Shown: one piece after another, positions 24,266-30,940 of the stretch
Layout: each line of letters starts with the position of its first letter
Position numbering within the stretch: the stretch's first letter is position 1
Source of the DNA: CAZEQL01 sp964514415
GTDB taxonomy: Bacteria; Chloroflexota; Dehalococcoidia; GIF9; AB-539-J10
Length of the DNA stretch: 31,470 bases
Direction: 5' to 3'
Assembly (NCBI GenBank): GCA_964514415.1
Contig: CAZEQL010000007.1
Location: forward strand, 1-31,470
Position numbers and translations under genes: made by a program
The notes under the pieces: model-generated
The model's database searches: none
What the model saw: only the letters and a program-made list of their open reading frames with translations
Told to the model about the DNA's origin: nothing

Positions 24266-25112
24266 TCAGCTTGAAGTCTCCTCTTCTTTCAGGAGGGCGC
24301 TGAATACCTCAGCGTGGTATAGCTCATGGTCTCTTATGCGGCTGAGAAGGCCCTTCAATTTAACTTCGCTGATTTCCTTTGTGGCGCGGCCGTACTCGGC
24401 GGCCACCTCATTCTCAATGTTGATATCTGCCCTCAACATGTCGGCTGTCTTTGTGGATTGGTCGACCGCAGTGTGCTCGATTCTGGGATTGCCGCCAATA
24501 CCAATCATCTTTTCTGATAGCCAGCCGAGGTGCTGCATCTCGTTGATGGACTGGTCTTCCATCTCTCGCTTAACGTCTTTATTATCTGTCGTGTATGAGT
24601 GTAACAGGTACTGGAGGATGACGGTATATTCATGCTTAATGCCCCAGTTAAGGATCTGGGTGGTTCTATCCTCTTGGGTGCCTCTTACGTCTTTGGCGTT
24701 TCCCCTTTCCGCCTTCTCTACGAAGTGGGCGAAATCACGGTGGTGTGATTCTTCATCGGATAAGATTCGCTGTAGCAGACGTTTTATCCTGGGGTCATCA
24801 ATAGCCTTGATGTGCTCTCTATATGGAGCCATGGCATCCTGTTCCAATAGCACGCCGTTTTTTCATCCAGTCCGCCACGGACTTGCCACTCATACGCATG
24901 AGCCCTTTCTTCAGGCTGGGTGTGCCGCCCAACTTAACTATGGTTTCAGCTAACCAATCCAGGTGGCGCATTTCCTCCCGTGCGATGGCTTCAATCTCGC
25001 AAGCCATCTCACCTTCACCCATAGCGTAAGCGTGGGTCAGGTACTGGATAATAGCGCCGTGCTCACCTTCGATGTCCTGGTTCAACAGGGCGATGATTTC
25101 CTTTCTGTCCAT
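24266..25112 (-). pseudogene. Two-domain ferritin-like diiron protein with a frameshift
   Basis: The gene would encode about 281 residues with two ferritin-like four-helix domains. Domain 1 shows EGEHGAIIQYL, REEMRHLDWL and SDEESHHRDF; domain 2 shows KHEYTVILQYL, INEMQHLGWL, ENEVAAEYG and RDHELYHAEVF, giving repeated E/ExxH iron ligands. The reading frame breaks at a run of six A (plus-strand T run 24858-24863). With five A the product reads through as ADWMKNGVLLEQDAMAPY; as written, the upstream part stops at 24819 and the downstream part is in another frame. It may be a true mutation or a homopolymer sequencing error. A good AGGGAGG site precedes ATG 25112. It is the last gene of the redox cluster. 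Confidence 0.85.
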
Positions 25113-25123
25113 TGGTTCCCTCC

Positions 25124-25414
25124 TTAGTTATTCGTTTTTCCGAGATATCTCTTGGTCATGTGTACTATCCATTTCCAGTGGAGAATCACATGTATTACTA
25201 CTACTACTGCCAGTGCAACGCCAACCCAATCGTGGAGGGCAATCCAGGTATCTCTGGACCACAGGAATGTGGCTTCTGCAAGTGTCTCTCTACCTCCCCT
25301 GTAACCTCCGCCTTTAGGTAAGACAAGCCATAGTACAAACCCGGATACCCCTTCGAACAGGGCTAACAGAAACATAAAGATGCCCACAAGGTAGTTTCTT
25401 GTCGCTTTCCTCAT
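25124..25414 (-). CDS. DUF4405-type membrane protein, possible heme b binder
   Basis: The 96-residue protein has two clear membrane segments: LVGIFMFLLALFEGVSGFVL (about residues 9-28) and HDWVGVALAVVVVIHVILHW (about 61-80). Histidines at both ends of the second helix resemble the heme ligands of formate dehydrogenase gamma/cytochrome b561-type proteins, so electron transfer is possible but unproven. No clear ribosome site is seen; it starts 24 bases after the winged-helix gene and ends 11 bases before the ferritin-like gene, within the same unit. Confidence 0.7.
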   Translation of the reverse strand: MRKATRNYLVGIFMFLLALFEGVSGFVLWLVLPKGGGYRGGRETLAEATFLWSRDTWIALHDWVGVALAVVVVIHVILHWKWIVHMTKRYLGKTNN

Positions 25415-25437
25415 GTAATATTCTATATTTTTGCCAG

Positions 25438-25671
25438 CTAGGAGGACAGGGTATCCAGCAATTCAATTCCCTTGGATGATAGCTTGTAATTATCATCCTT
25501 CTGGTTAGTTAAGCCAGCTTGGGTGAGTTCGCGGAGCCCACTTCTCACCCTGAATAACGGGAGACTGGCCTTCTTAGCGATTTCTTCAGGAGCTTCCAGC
25601 CCTGATTCTAGCGCACGGAGCATCTTTGTGCCTGATTCGGTAGGTTTACCATCTGGGCTAATGCAAGCCAT
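25438..25671 (-). CDS. Small winged-helix protein
   Basis: The 77-residue product reads like a minimal winged helix: helix RALESGLEAPEEIAKKASLP, recognition region LFRVRSGLRELTQAGLTNQ and a wing followed by LSSKGIELLDTL. It may regulate the redox genes around it, though this is inferred only from position. A G-rich GGGGG site precedes ATG 25671, and the gene follows the peroxiredoxin by 15 bases. No cysteines suited to an Fe-S sensor are present apart from one near the N terminus. Confidence 0.7.
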   Translation of the reverse strand: MACISPDGKPTESGTKMLRALESGLEAPEEIAKKASLPLFRVRSGLRELTQAGLTNQKDDNYKLSSKGIELLDTLSS

Positions 25672-25686
25672 GTTTCCCCCCTTTGC

Positions 25687-26337
25687 CTACAGCTTCTTTT
25701 TACATAGATACCAGTCCACGCACTCGTATTCCTGCTTGAGTCTCTCCTCGGCCTTTTCCTGCGTATTTGGTGGCGGCACAATGACGGAGTCGCCAGGTCT
25801 CCAGTTAGCAGGAGTGGCTACGGCATTTTTGTCTGTCGTTTGCAGTGCGTCTACTATTCTCAATATTTCATCCATGTTCCTGCCGGTGGTCAGCGGGTAA
25901 TAGAGTATGGTGCGGATAATCTGGTTGGGGTCTATTATGAACACGCATCTGACGGTCTCGGTCTTGCTCTGACTTGGGTGAATCATGCCATAGGCGGTAG
26001 AAACCTCCTTGTTGAGGTCAGCTATGACAGGGAATGGTATCTTCACTCCTATTTTCTCCTCTATGTTCCGCACCCAGGCGATATGTGAGGAAACGCTGTC
26101 AACGCTCAAGCCCAGAAGCTCGACTCCCCGTTTTTTCAGCTCGGGGTAGATTTCGGCGAAGGCGATAAACTCGGTGGTGCATACAGGGGTGAAATCTGCT
26201 GGGTGGGAAAAGATGATCAGCCAGCTTCCCTTAAAATCCTCCAGTTTAAGCACTCCGTGTGTGGTTACTGCTTCAAATGCTGGTGCTGGTTCGCCTATTC
26301 GGGGAAGGCTGATTGCTTGCTCTCTTACTTCCTCCAT
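25687..26337 (-). CDS. 1-Cys (Prx6-type) peroxiredoxin
   Basis: The protein reduces hydrogen peroxide, organic peroxides or peroxynitrite through a cysteine. The 216 residues begin LPRIGEPAPAFEAVTTHGV, carry the PxxxTxxC motif PADFTPVCTTE with peroxidatic Cys53, and have the Prx6-type C-terminal arm VATPANWRPGDSVIVPPP. Two more cysteines near the end (YECVDWYLCKKK) could act as resolving residues or bind a partner. AGGAGGG precedes ATG. It lies 108 bases downstream of superoxide reductase, with its own likely -10 box. Confidence 0.95.
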   Translation of the reverse strand: MEEVREQAISLPRIGEPAPAFEAVTTHGVLKLEDFKGSWLIIFSHPADFTPVCTTEFIAFAEIYPELKKRGVELLGLSVDSVSSHIAWVRNIEEKIGVKIPFPVIADLNKEVSTAYGMIHPSQSKTETVRCVFIIDPNQIIRTILYYPLTTGRNMDEILRIVDALQTTDKNAVATPANWRPGDSVIVPPPNTQEKAEERLKQEYECVDWYLCKKKL

Positions 26338-26368
26338 TTTTACCCTCCTCTGTTTTAACTTCTCCTCT

Positions 26369-26420
26369 ATTATAGACTTAGTTGTTAAGTTTACATAATT
26401 ATCCTCTTGTCTCTTAACAA
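26369..26420 (-). promoter_or_regulatory. Candidate promoter with inverted-repeat operator before the peroxiredoxin
   Basis: On the minus strand a TATAAT box (26369-26374) lies 32 bases before the peroxiredoxin ATG; no good -35 box is present. Upstream of it, TTGTTAAG (26382-26389) and CTTAACAA (26413-26420) form a perfect 8-base inverted repeat, 31 bases apart from start to start, about three helical turns. An activator or repressor could bind there. Alternative: chance repeat in AT-rich DNA. Confidence 0.35.
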
Positions 26421-26445
26421 ATCGTCATTCCTTTGCGTCTTCTAA

Positions 26446-26793
26446 TTAGACTTCTATGCAGTTTTCCCATATGCCGTGTATGTTGCAGTAGGCCAGAGCG
26501 CAGAAGGCTTTGAATTGCTCCACCGGCACCTGGAACCTGACGTTGGGATTGGTGTATGAGGGTGCAAAGGCACAACGACCGAGGCTGATTACTTGTCCTT
26601 CTTTTTTCACTCCATAAAGTTCCACCCATACGATGTGATGTTCTATGGTGTTGGGGTGAGGAGTCTCCTTGCCCACCACTACATGGACGATATCGGCTCC
26701 GCTTTCCCCCTTGCCTTTGCCGACTTCAATTATCGGAACGTGTTTCTCTTTTCCCTCAGACTCCTTGCTTTTCAGAATGTCTCCGAATTTCAT
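26446..26793 (-). CDS. Superoxide reductase (neelaredoxin-type)
   Basis: The enzyme reduces superoxide to hydrogen peroxide without making oxygen, the usual solution in anaerobes. The 115 residues lack the N-terminal desulforedoxin domain, so it is the one-iron form. The iron site is complete: EKHVP (Glu16, Lys17, His18), TPHPNTIEHH (His46, His52) and CNIHG (Cys103, His106). AAGG plus a G run precede the ATG. It lies between the flavodiiron and peroxiredoxin genes, and its peroxide product would be handled by the latter or by the rubrerythrin. Confidence 0.96.
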   Translation of the reverse strand: MKFGDILKSKESEGKEKHVPIIEVGKGKGESGADIVHVVVGKETPHPNTIEHHIVWVELYGVKKEGQVISLGRCAFAPSYTNPNVRFQVPVEQFKAFCALAYCNIHGIWENCIEV

Positions 26794-26820
26794 TTTCTTA
26801 CCCCCTTTTCCTTGTCTTAT

Positions 26821-26902
26821 TTACATGCCCCCGGAAAATTTGAAGGAGCACTCCTCGCACTCAACTTCATTCTGGGGGAAATGCAAGTAGTTTTATTTCC
26901 AT
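26821..26902 (-). pseudogene. Possible frameshifted micro-gene with a CxxC motif
   Basis: A strong site (AAGGAGGTGATAAGG) precedes ATG 26902 on the minus strand, but the frame stops after 11 codons (MEIKLLAFPPE). Removing one base from the run of five C (26874-26878) would give about 26 residues ending NEVECEECSFKFSGGM with a CxxC pair. The product would be very short even so. It sits between the flavodiiron gene and superoxide reductase. It may be a decayed or misassembled small metal-binding peptide, or simply a leader for the next gene. Confidence 0.25.
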
Positions 26903-26934
26903 CCTTATCACCTCCTTCTTTGGCCAAAACGTTG

Positions 26935-28119
26935 CTAAGCGAAGTCGTGGTCTTTGTGTTTTTGGGCGATGGTGCCGGCTAGGTAGTCCAGAGCCTGAAA
27001 GTCAGATTCCTTGGGGAATCCTCGGGTAAGCACGGGGTCTAGTATCTCCACCTTGAGGTTGGGGATCATTCCTTGAAGGTGTTCCACAACCTTACTGCCC
27101 CAGCCATAGGAGCCAATTATAGAGGCGAACTGAAGTTTGGGTCTTAGGGCATTGGCTAGAAGTGCAGCGTAGGCGACGTTGGGATGTGGCCCGACCAGAA
27201 CAGCAGGTGTCCCTATAACCATGGTGGCTGCATCTACCAGTGCTATAGCCAGTTTCCCTATGTCTGTATGGGTTAGGTTGAATTGCTTTACAGCAACACC
27301 CCTCTCAGCTAGAGCTTCGGTGAAATATTCTACCATTCTTTGAGTGCTGCCATGCATGGAGATATAGGGTAAGACCACGAGGTTCTTGGGTGGGTCGAAG
27401 ACCCAGCTTCGGTAGGCTTCCAAAATGAAGTCAGGCTTGTCGTACATAGGACCGTGACTGGGAGCAATGATGTCAATTTGATAATTCTTTATCCTTTCCA
27501 GGTGTTTCTGAATATTGGTGCGAAACGGCATCATTATTTCGGCGTAATACCTCTTGGCTGCCTCATAGACCTGACACTTATCGGTTACGTACAAGTCTGT
27601 GGTGGCCAGATGAGAGCCAAAAAGGTCGCAGGGGAAGAGTATCTTATCCTCCCGAAGATATGTGAGCATAGTCTCTGGCCAGTGTACCCATGAGGCATGG
27701 ATAAATTCCAAAGTTTTATCTCCTAGGGGCAGGGTCTCGCCATCGCTTACGGTGGTAAATTTATCTTCGGGGATAAGCAGGAGGTCGACAAGCATGTTTT
27801 TCCCTCTGGGGGTTGTGACTACCTTGGCATTGGGATATATCTCTAAAACACGAGGTATAGCGCCGGAATGGTCTTGCTCTGCGTGATTGGCAATAATGTA
27901 ATCTATACTCTCAGGCCCGAGTTGTTTTAGACGATTTATCAGTACACTCCCCTCAGTAGGGTCCACTGTGTCGATGAGTGCTGTTTTCTTATTGCCTCTG
28001 ACCAGATATGAGTTATAACTTGTGCCATCAGGAAGGGGGATGAGTTCATCGAACATCCGCCTATCCCAGTCGACTGCGCCCACCCAGTAAATGTCAGGTC
28101 TTATTTCCCTAGCTCTCAT
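26935..28119 (-). CDS. fprA: Flavodiiron protein (A-type flavoprotein FprA)
   Basis: FprA reduces O2 to water, or NO to N2O, at a non-heme diiron site next to FMN. The 394 residues have a beta-lactamase-like domain with ligands in NHAEQDH (His79, Glu81, Asp83), WVHWPET (His146), FPCDLFG (Asp165) and PSHGPMY (His222), followed by a flavodoxin domain (ISMHGSTQRMVEYFTEAL, GSYGWGSKVVEHL). No rubredoxin is fused; the Hrb protein two genes upstream probably supplies electrons. Its start overlaps the preceding fusion gene by 11 bases. Confidence 0.97.
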   Translation of the reverse strand: MRAREIRPDIYWVGAVDWDRRMFDELIPLPDGTSYNSYLVRGNKKTALIDTVDPTEGSVLINRLKQLGPESIDYIIANHAEQDHSGAIPRVLEIYPNAKVVTTPRGKNMLVDLLLIPEDKFTTVSDGETLPLGDKTLEFIHASWVHWPETMLTYLREDKILFPCDLFGSHLATTDLYVTDKCQVYEAAKRYYAEIMMPFRTNIQKHLERIKNYQIDIIAPSHGPMYDKPDFILEAYRSWVFDPPKNLVVLPYISMHGSTQRMVEYFTEALAERGVAVKQFNLTHTDIGKLAIALVDAATMVIGTPAVLVGPHPNVAYAALLANALRPKLQFASIIGSYGWGSKVVEHLQGMIPNLKVEILDPVLTRGFPKESDFQALDYLAGTIAQKHKDHDFA

Positions 28120-28987
28120 TCGGCTCTCTCCTCCTCTTCTTATTATCTTGATATCTTGCCAATCTTTTGTTGAAAAGCCTTTCTTCTTCTTCGGTGCTTA
28201 TTATCAGGGATGGCACATGCGTGGGTCGCCCATTGGTATCCAGAGCTACCATGTTGTAATAGGCGGTCAATGCCTGAAGACTGAATCCCGTGGTAAGATC
28301 CTCTGTTTCAACTTTTATGCGAACTTCCATGGATGAATGGCTGACGAAGCTGAGTTGAGCATGTATCAAGACCAGGTCTCCAACACGTACGGGGTGGTGG
28401 AAATTTATCTCCTCTACATTTGCGGTTACAATGCTGGTATGTGCATGACGGGAGGCGACGACACCTGCAGCATTATCCATCATCTTCATCAATTCCCCAC
28501 CGTGAACATATCCCGCTGGGTTAGCCTGGTGGGGCAACATGAGCTGAGCCATATCAACGGCAGAATGTCCTGCTGTTCTTCCTTCGATATATTGGTCCTT
28601 TTCCAGGCTCTCCAGCAATTGCAGGAATAGTTTCTCATGTTTCTCCTCGACCTTGCTTATCTTGTGAAAGAAATCGGCAATTTCAGTAAAGCCCTCTTCC
28701 CTGGCCATCTTTTCCAATTCGGGATACATCTCAGTCCACTCGTAATGCTCGCGTTTGGCCGCTGCTTTCAAATCTTCCCTGGTATCTACAAACCCGCCGA
28801 GAAAATTGAACTCATGCTCGGCGTGTTCGGCTTCATTTCTAGCCACCTCTGAAAATATGTCAGCTACCTGTTCAAGTTCGGCTTTCTTGGCGGCAGCAGC
28901 AAAAAGCATGTATCTAGTATAAGCCTGCGCTTCTGAAGCAAAGGCGCTTTGCAATGCTTCAGCAGTCTTACTTCCCTTAAGTTCCAT
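28109..28987 (-). CDS. Rubrerythrin-hotdog acyl-CoA thioesterase fusion
   Basis: The 292-residue product is one continuous frame with two unrelated domains. Residues 1 to about 135 are a rubrerythrin diiron domain (TAEALQSAFASEAQAYTRYM, ExxH at Glu52/His55 and Glu114/His117) without the usual rubredoxin tail. Residues from about 143 to 255 are a YciA/BACH-like hotdog thioesterase (NPAGYVHGGELMKMMDNAAG, with His162 and Asp171, then NFHHPVRVGDLVLIHAQL). A basic tail follows. Rubrerythrin removes peroxide; hotdog enzymes hydrolyse acyl-CoA thioesters. I do not know this combination from characterised proteins. It sits between hrb and fprA with tight spacing, so it belongs to the redox operon. 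Confidence 0.9.
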   Translation of the reverse strand: MELKGSKTAEALQSAFASEAQAYTRYMLFAAAAKKAELEQVADIFSEVARNEAEHAEHEFNFLGGFVDTREDLKAAAKREHYEWTEMYPELEKMAREEGFTEIADFFHKISKVEEKHEKLFLQLLESLEKDQYIEGRTAGHSAVDMAQLMLPHQANPAGYVHGGELMKMMDNAAGVVASRHAHTSIVTANVEEINFHHPVRVGDLVLIHAQLSFVSHSSMEVRIKVETEDLTTGFSLQALTAYYNMVALDTNGRPTHVPSLIISTEEEERLFNKRLARYQDNKKRRREPNES

Positions 28988-28998
28988 CGTTCTCTTTG

Positions 28999-29688
28999 TT
29001 ACCGTTCTATCTTTTCAAACTGATCTTTGCTGACGCCACACACAGGGCAAACCCAGTCATCGGGTATGTCCTCAAAAGGCGTTCCTGGTTTTATGCTGCC
29101 TTCGGGGTCGCCCAGCTCGGGGTCGTAGATATAACCACAAACAGTACATTTATATTTCGCCATTTTGGGTGCTACTTCCCTTTTCTCTTCAATGTAGCTG
29201 GGAGCCGTCTTAGGAGTGGTGCCTCTTTTAATCTGATGATAATAAGCATAAGTCATAAGTTCGCCGCTTCTTAAAGCTTCTGCCTCTACTAAATCCCCAA
29301 TGAAAATGGTGTGGGTCCCGACATCAGCTTTGTTAACTACCCTGGCTTCCAGATAAGCCAGGGTGTGCTCCAGAACTATGGGAGCCCCTGTTTTTCCCGC
29401 CTTGTAATTCACCTGGGCGAATTTGTCTATATCCCTTCCCGACTTAAAACCAAAGTTTCCTATGAAGCTGAGAGGAGTATCCTGGGATAAGATAGAAGCT
29501 GCGAAAACATGGCTGTCACGAATGAAATCATGAGTAAGATTTTGTTTGTTGATACATATTGAAACGGTAGGTGGGTCGGAGGTAACTTGGAACAGGGTGT
29601 TGGCAATTTGCCCGTTAATCTTATCTCCTTTGATCGAGGTTATTACATATAACCCATAACTTATCAAATATAATACCCTAGTATCCAT
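28999..29688 (-). CDS. hrb: High-molecular-weight rubredoxin (flavin reductase-rubredoxin fusion)
   Basis: Residues 1 to about 160 form a flavin-reductase-like FMN domain (GLYVITSIKGDKINGQIANT, HTIFIGDLVEAEAL). Residues from about 178 form a rubredoxin with both CxxC pairs (YKCTVCGYIYDP and WVCPVCGVSKDQFE). In Moorella this type of protein (Hrb) carries electrons from NADH oxidoreductase to FprA, which is encoded two genes downstream here. The GGGGAG site lies four bases before the ATG. It is the first gene of the cluster; I see no convincing promoter upstream. Confidence 0.95.
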   Translation of the reverse strand: MDTRVLYLISYGLYVITSIKGDKINGQIANTLFQVTSDPPTVSICINKQNLTHDFIRDSHVFAASILSQDTPLSFIGNFGFKSGRDIDKFAQVNYKAGKTGAPIVLEHTLAYLEARVVNKADVGTHTIFIGDLVEAEALRSGELMTYAYYHQIKRGTTPKTAPSYIEEKREVAPKMAKYKCTVCGYIYDPELGDPEGSIKPGTPFEDIPDDWVCPVCGVSKDQFEKIER

Positions 29689-30037
29689 TATTCTCCCCTC
29701 TCTTGATGATGGCAGTGTCCACCATCGTGGAACTTACTACTCTGGTGGGTCTTGTCCTAATGGCCTTGCTACATAATATCTCCTTCGCCGGCTTCAATAG
29801 CTCATTGCAATTCGGCGCTGAACATAGGTGGCAGCCCTTCAATATTTATCTTATCTATATTAATTATGCAGAATCTATCTGCCTTCCACCTCAACCGTGA
29901 GCTGCCTAATGTTTAGCACAATTTACATCCGCCACCATTCCTATAACTTATTTAACCGCTATCCAAGGTGGAATGCTCCGTTTTAACCAAATATCTCGTC
30001 AGGTCGGTGGGACATTCATATTCGGGTTTCCCTTTTT
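29689..30037. other. Intergenic stretch without a supported gene
   Basis: About 350 bases separate hrb from the upstream ferritin-like gene. A plus-strand frame at 29703-29900 has no ribosome site and no recognisable motif. AT-rich segments (such as the ATTAATATAGAT region near 29860 on the minus strand) could hold a -10 box for hrb, but no paired -35 box is visible. Confidence 0.4.
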
Positions 30038-30520
30038 TTAAGCAAACTGTTTCTTAAGGCTAGACAATTGTCTTATGTGTGATTTCTCCTCATTGATTAT
30101 TTCACTGATGAGTGGCCGATCTTTCTCAGGTACGAGGTCGCGCATCTCAGAGTAGAATACAATGGAATCTTTTTCTGCCCCCAGTGCTATTTGAATCGCC
30201 TCGGCTGGATTAGATGCTTTTTGGGCCATCTGGCGAGCGACCTCATCATTGGTGAATACTGCTGAGTCAACGAGTGCCTTGAGGTAGAGCTCATATTCCC
30301 TTTCATTTTCACCAACATACGTTGGTTGATACTTGCCTACGGAGCCCAACATGGTTTGGAAGATTTCTTTATGCTGACGTTCCATATTAGCTAGATAGTT
30401 ATAAGTATCTTTCAGTGAAGCATCCGTGCTTGATTCAGCCAGCGATTCATAGTAGACAATCCCGTTTCTTTCTATGCCTATGGCAATTTCAATAAGCTCA
30501 CTACCAGAAAATATTGACAT
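30038..30520 (-). CDS. Ferritin-like diiron protein (rubrerythrin-related)
   Basis: The 160-residue protein has four helices with paired iron-ligand motifs: IGIERNGIVYYE, NMERQHKEIF (ExxH), GAEKDSIVFYSEM and NEEKSHIRQL (ExxH). This fits the COG1633-type ferritin-like group, possibly handling peroxide or iron; no rubredoxin domain is present. AGGAGG lies nine bases before the ATG, and a near-consensus promoter lies about 94 bases upstream, so it is transcribed alone or leads the cluster. It faces away from the 23S rRNA gene. Confidence 0.9.
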   Translation of the reverse strand: MSIFSGSELIEIAIGIERNGIVYYESLAESSTDASLKDTYNYLANMERQHKEIFQTMLGSVGKYQPTYVGENEREYELYLKALVDSAVFTNDEVARQMAQKASNPAEAIQIALGAEKDSIVFYSEMRDLVPEKDRPLISEIINEEKSHIRQLSSLKKQFA

Positions 30521-30613
30521 AACTCAAGTCCTCCTTATTTTTTATTTTAATCTCTGGAGATAACAATAGACCTGGAGGTTTGTTTTAGTTCCTTCCCCAA
30601 CAGCCACTACTAT

Positions 30614-30642
30614 AATATAGGCAGATGTAACCTATTTGTCAA
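30614..30642 (-). promoter_or_regulatory. Promoter of the ferritin-like gene
   Basis: On the minus strand TTGACA (30637-30642), a 17-base spacer and TATATT (30614-30619) give a near-consensus housekeeping promoter. The leader to the ATG at 30520 would be about 85 bases. Confidence 0.75.
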
Positions 30643-30838
30643 TTAGGTAAAATTTGAAAATTTGTTAAAACCTGCTGTGTGGGTTTTATTTCACCACCCT
30701 CAGTTTTGAACATTCCTTTTTCTCGTAATAGTTTTAGTCTGGGGCGGCAGGTCCGCATCTGCAATCTCACAAATACGTCAGCGAAACAAAAACCATAAAA
30801 GCTGATATGTCTCCAATCCTATGAACGGGCACGTTTGT

Positions 30839-30868
30839 TTGACAATGGGAAGGATCATATTATATAAT
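30839..30868 (+). promoter_or_regulatory. Promoter of the 23S rRNA gene
   Basis: TTGACA at 30839-30844 and TATAAT at 30863-30868, both exact consensus, are separated by 18 bases. Transcription would begin near 30875, about 66 bases before the mature 23S 5' end. It shows that this rRNA gene is not dependent on an upstream 16S gene. Confidence 0.75.
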
Positions 30869-30875
30869 ATACGTT

Positions 30876-30890
30876 GCTCCGAAGCGGAGC
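30876..30890 (+). other. Hairpin at the start of the rRNA leader
   Basis: GCTCCG and CGGAGC form a perfect six-base-pair stem with an AAG loop, right at the predicted transcription start. A second inverted repeat, ATTGAA (30910-30915) with TTCAAT (30927-30932), follows in the leader. They may protect or help process the 5' end of the precursor. Confidence 0.5.
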
Positions 30891-30940
30891 TAGGTTCAGT
30901 ACGTTAAAAATTGAATAGGTTTTGTGTTCAATCTGGTGTA

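Noticed and set aside
24855..24866. Programmed -1 frameshift at an A-rich slippery site
   Set aside because: The two halves require a +1 or -2 shift, and no stimulatory structure is evident; a homopolymer indel is simpler.
24120..24953. A 277-codon plus-strand open frame
   Set aside because: It lies opposite the ferritin-like gene, whose minus-strand reading has all expected iron-ligand motifs. The plus-strand product is rich in Ser, Arg and Trp and has no recognisable domain.
29703..29900. 65-codon plus-strand frame between hrb and the ferritin-like gene
   Set aside because: No ribosome site, no motif and no neighbouring plus-strand gene.
30666..30682. AAAACC...GGTTTT hairpin as a terminator
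   Set aside because: The stem is short, AT-rich and has a nine-base loop, and no plus-strand gene ends before it.
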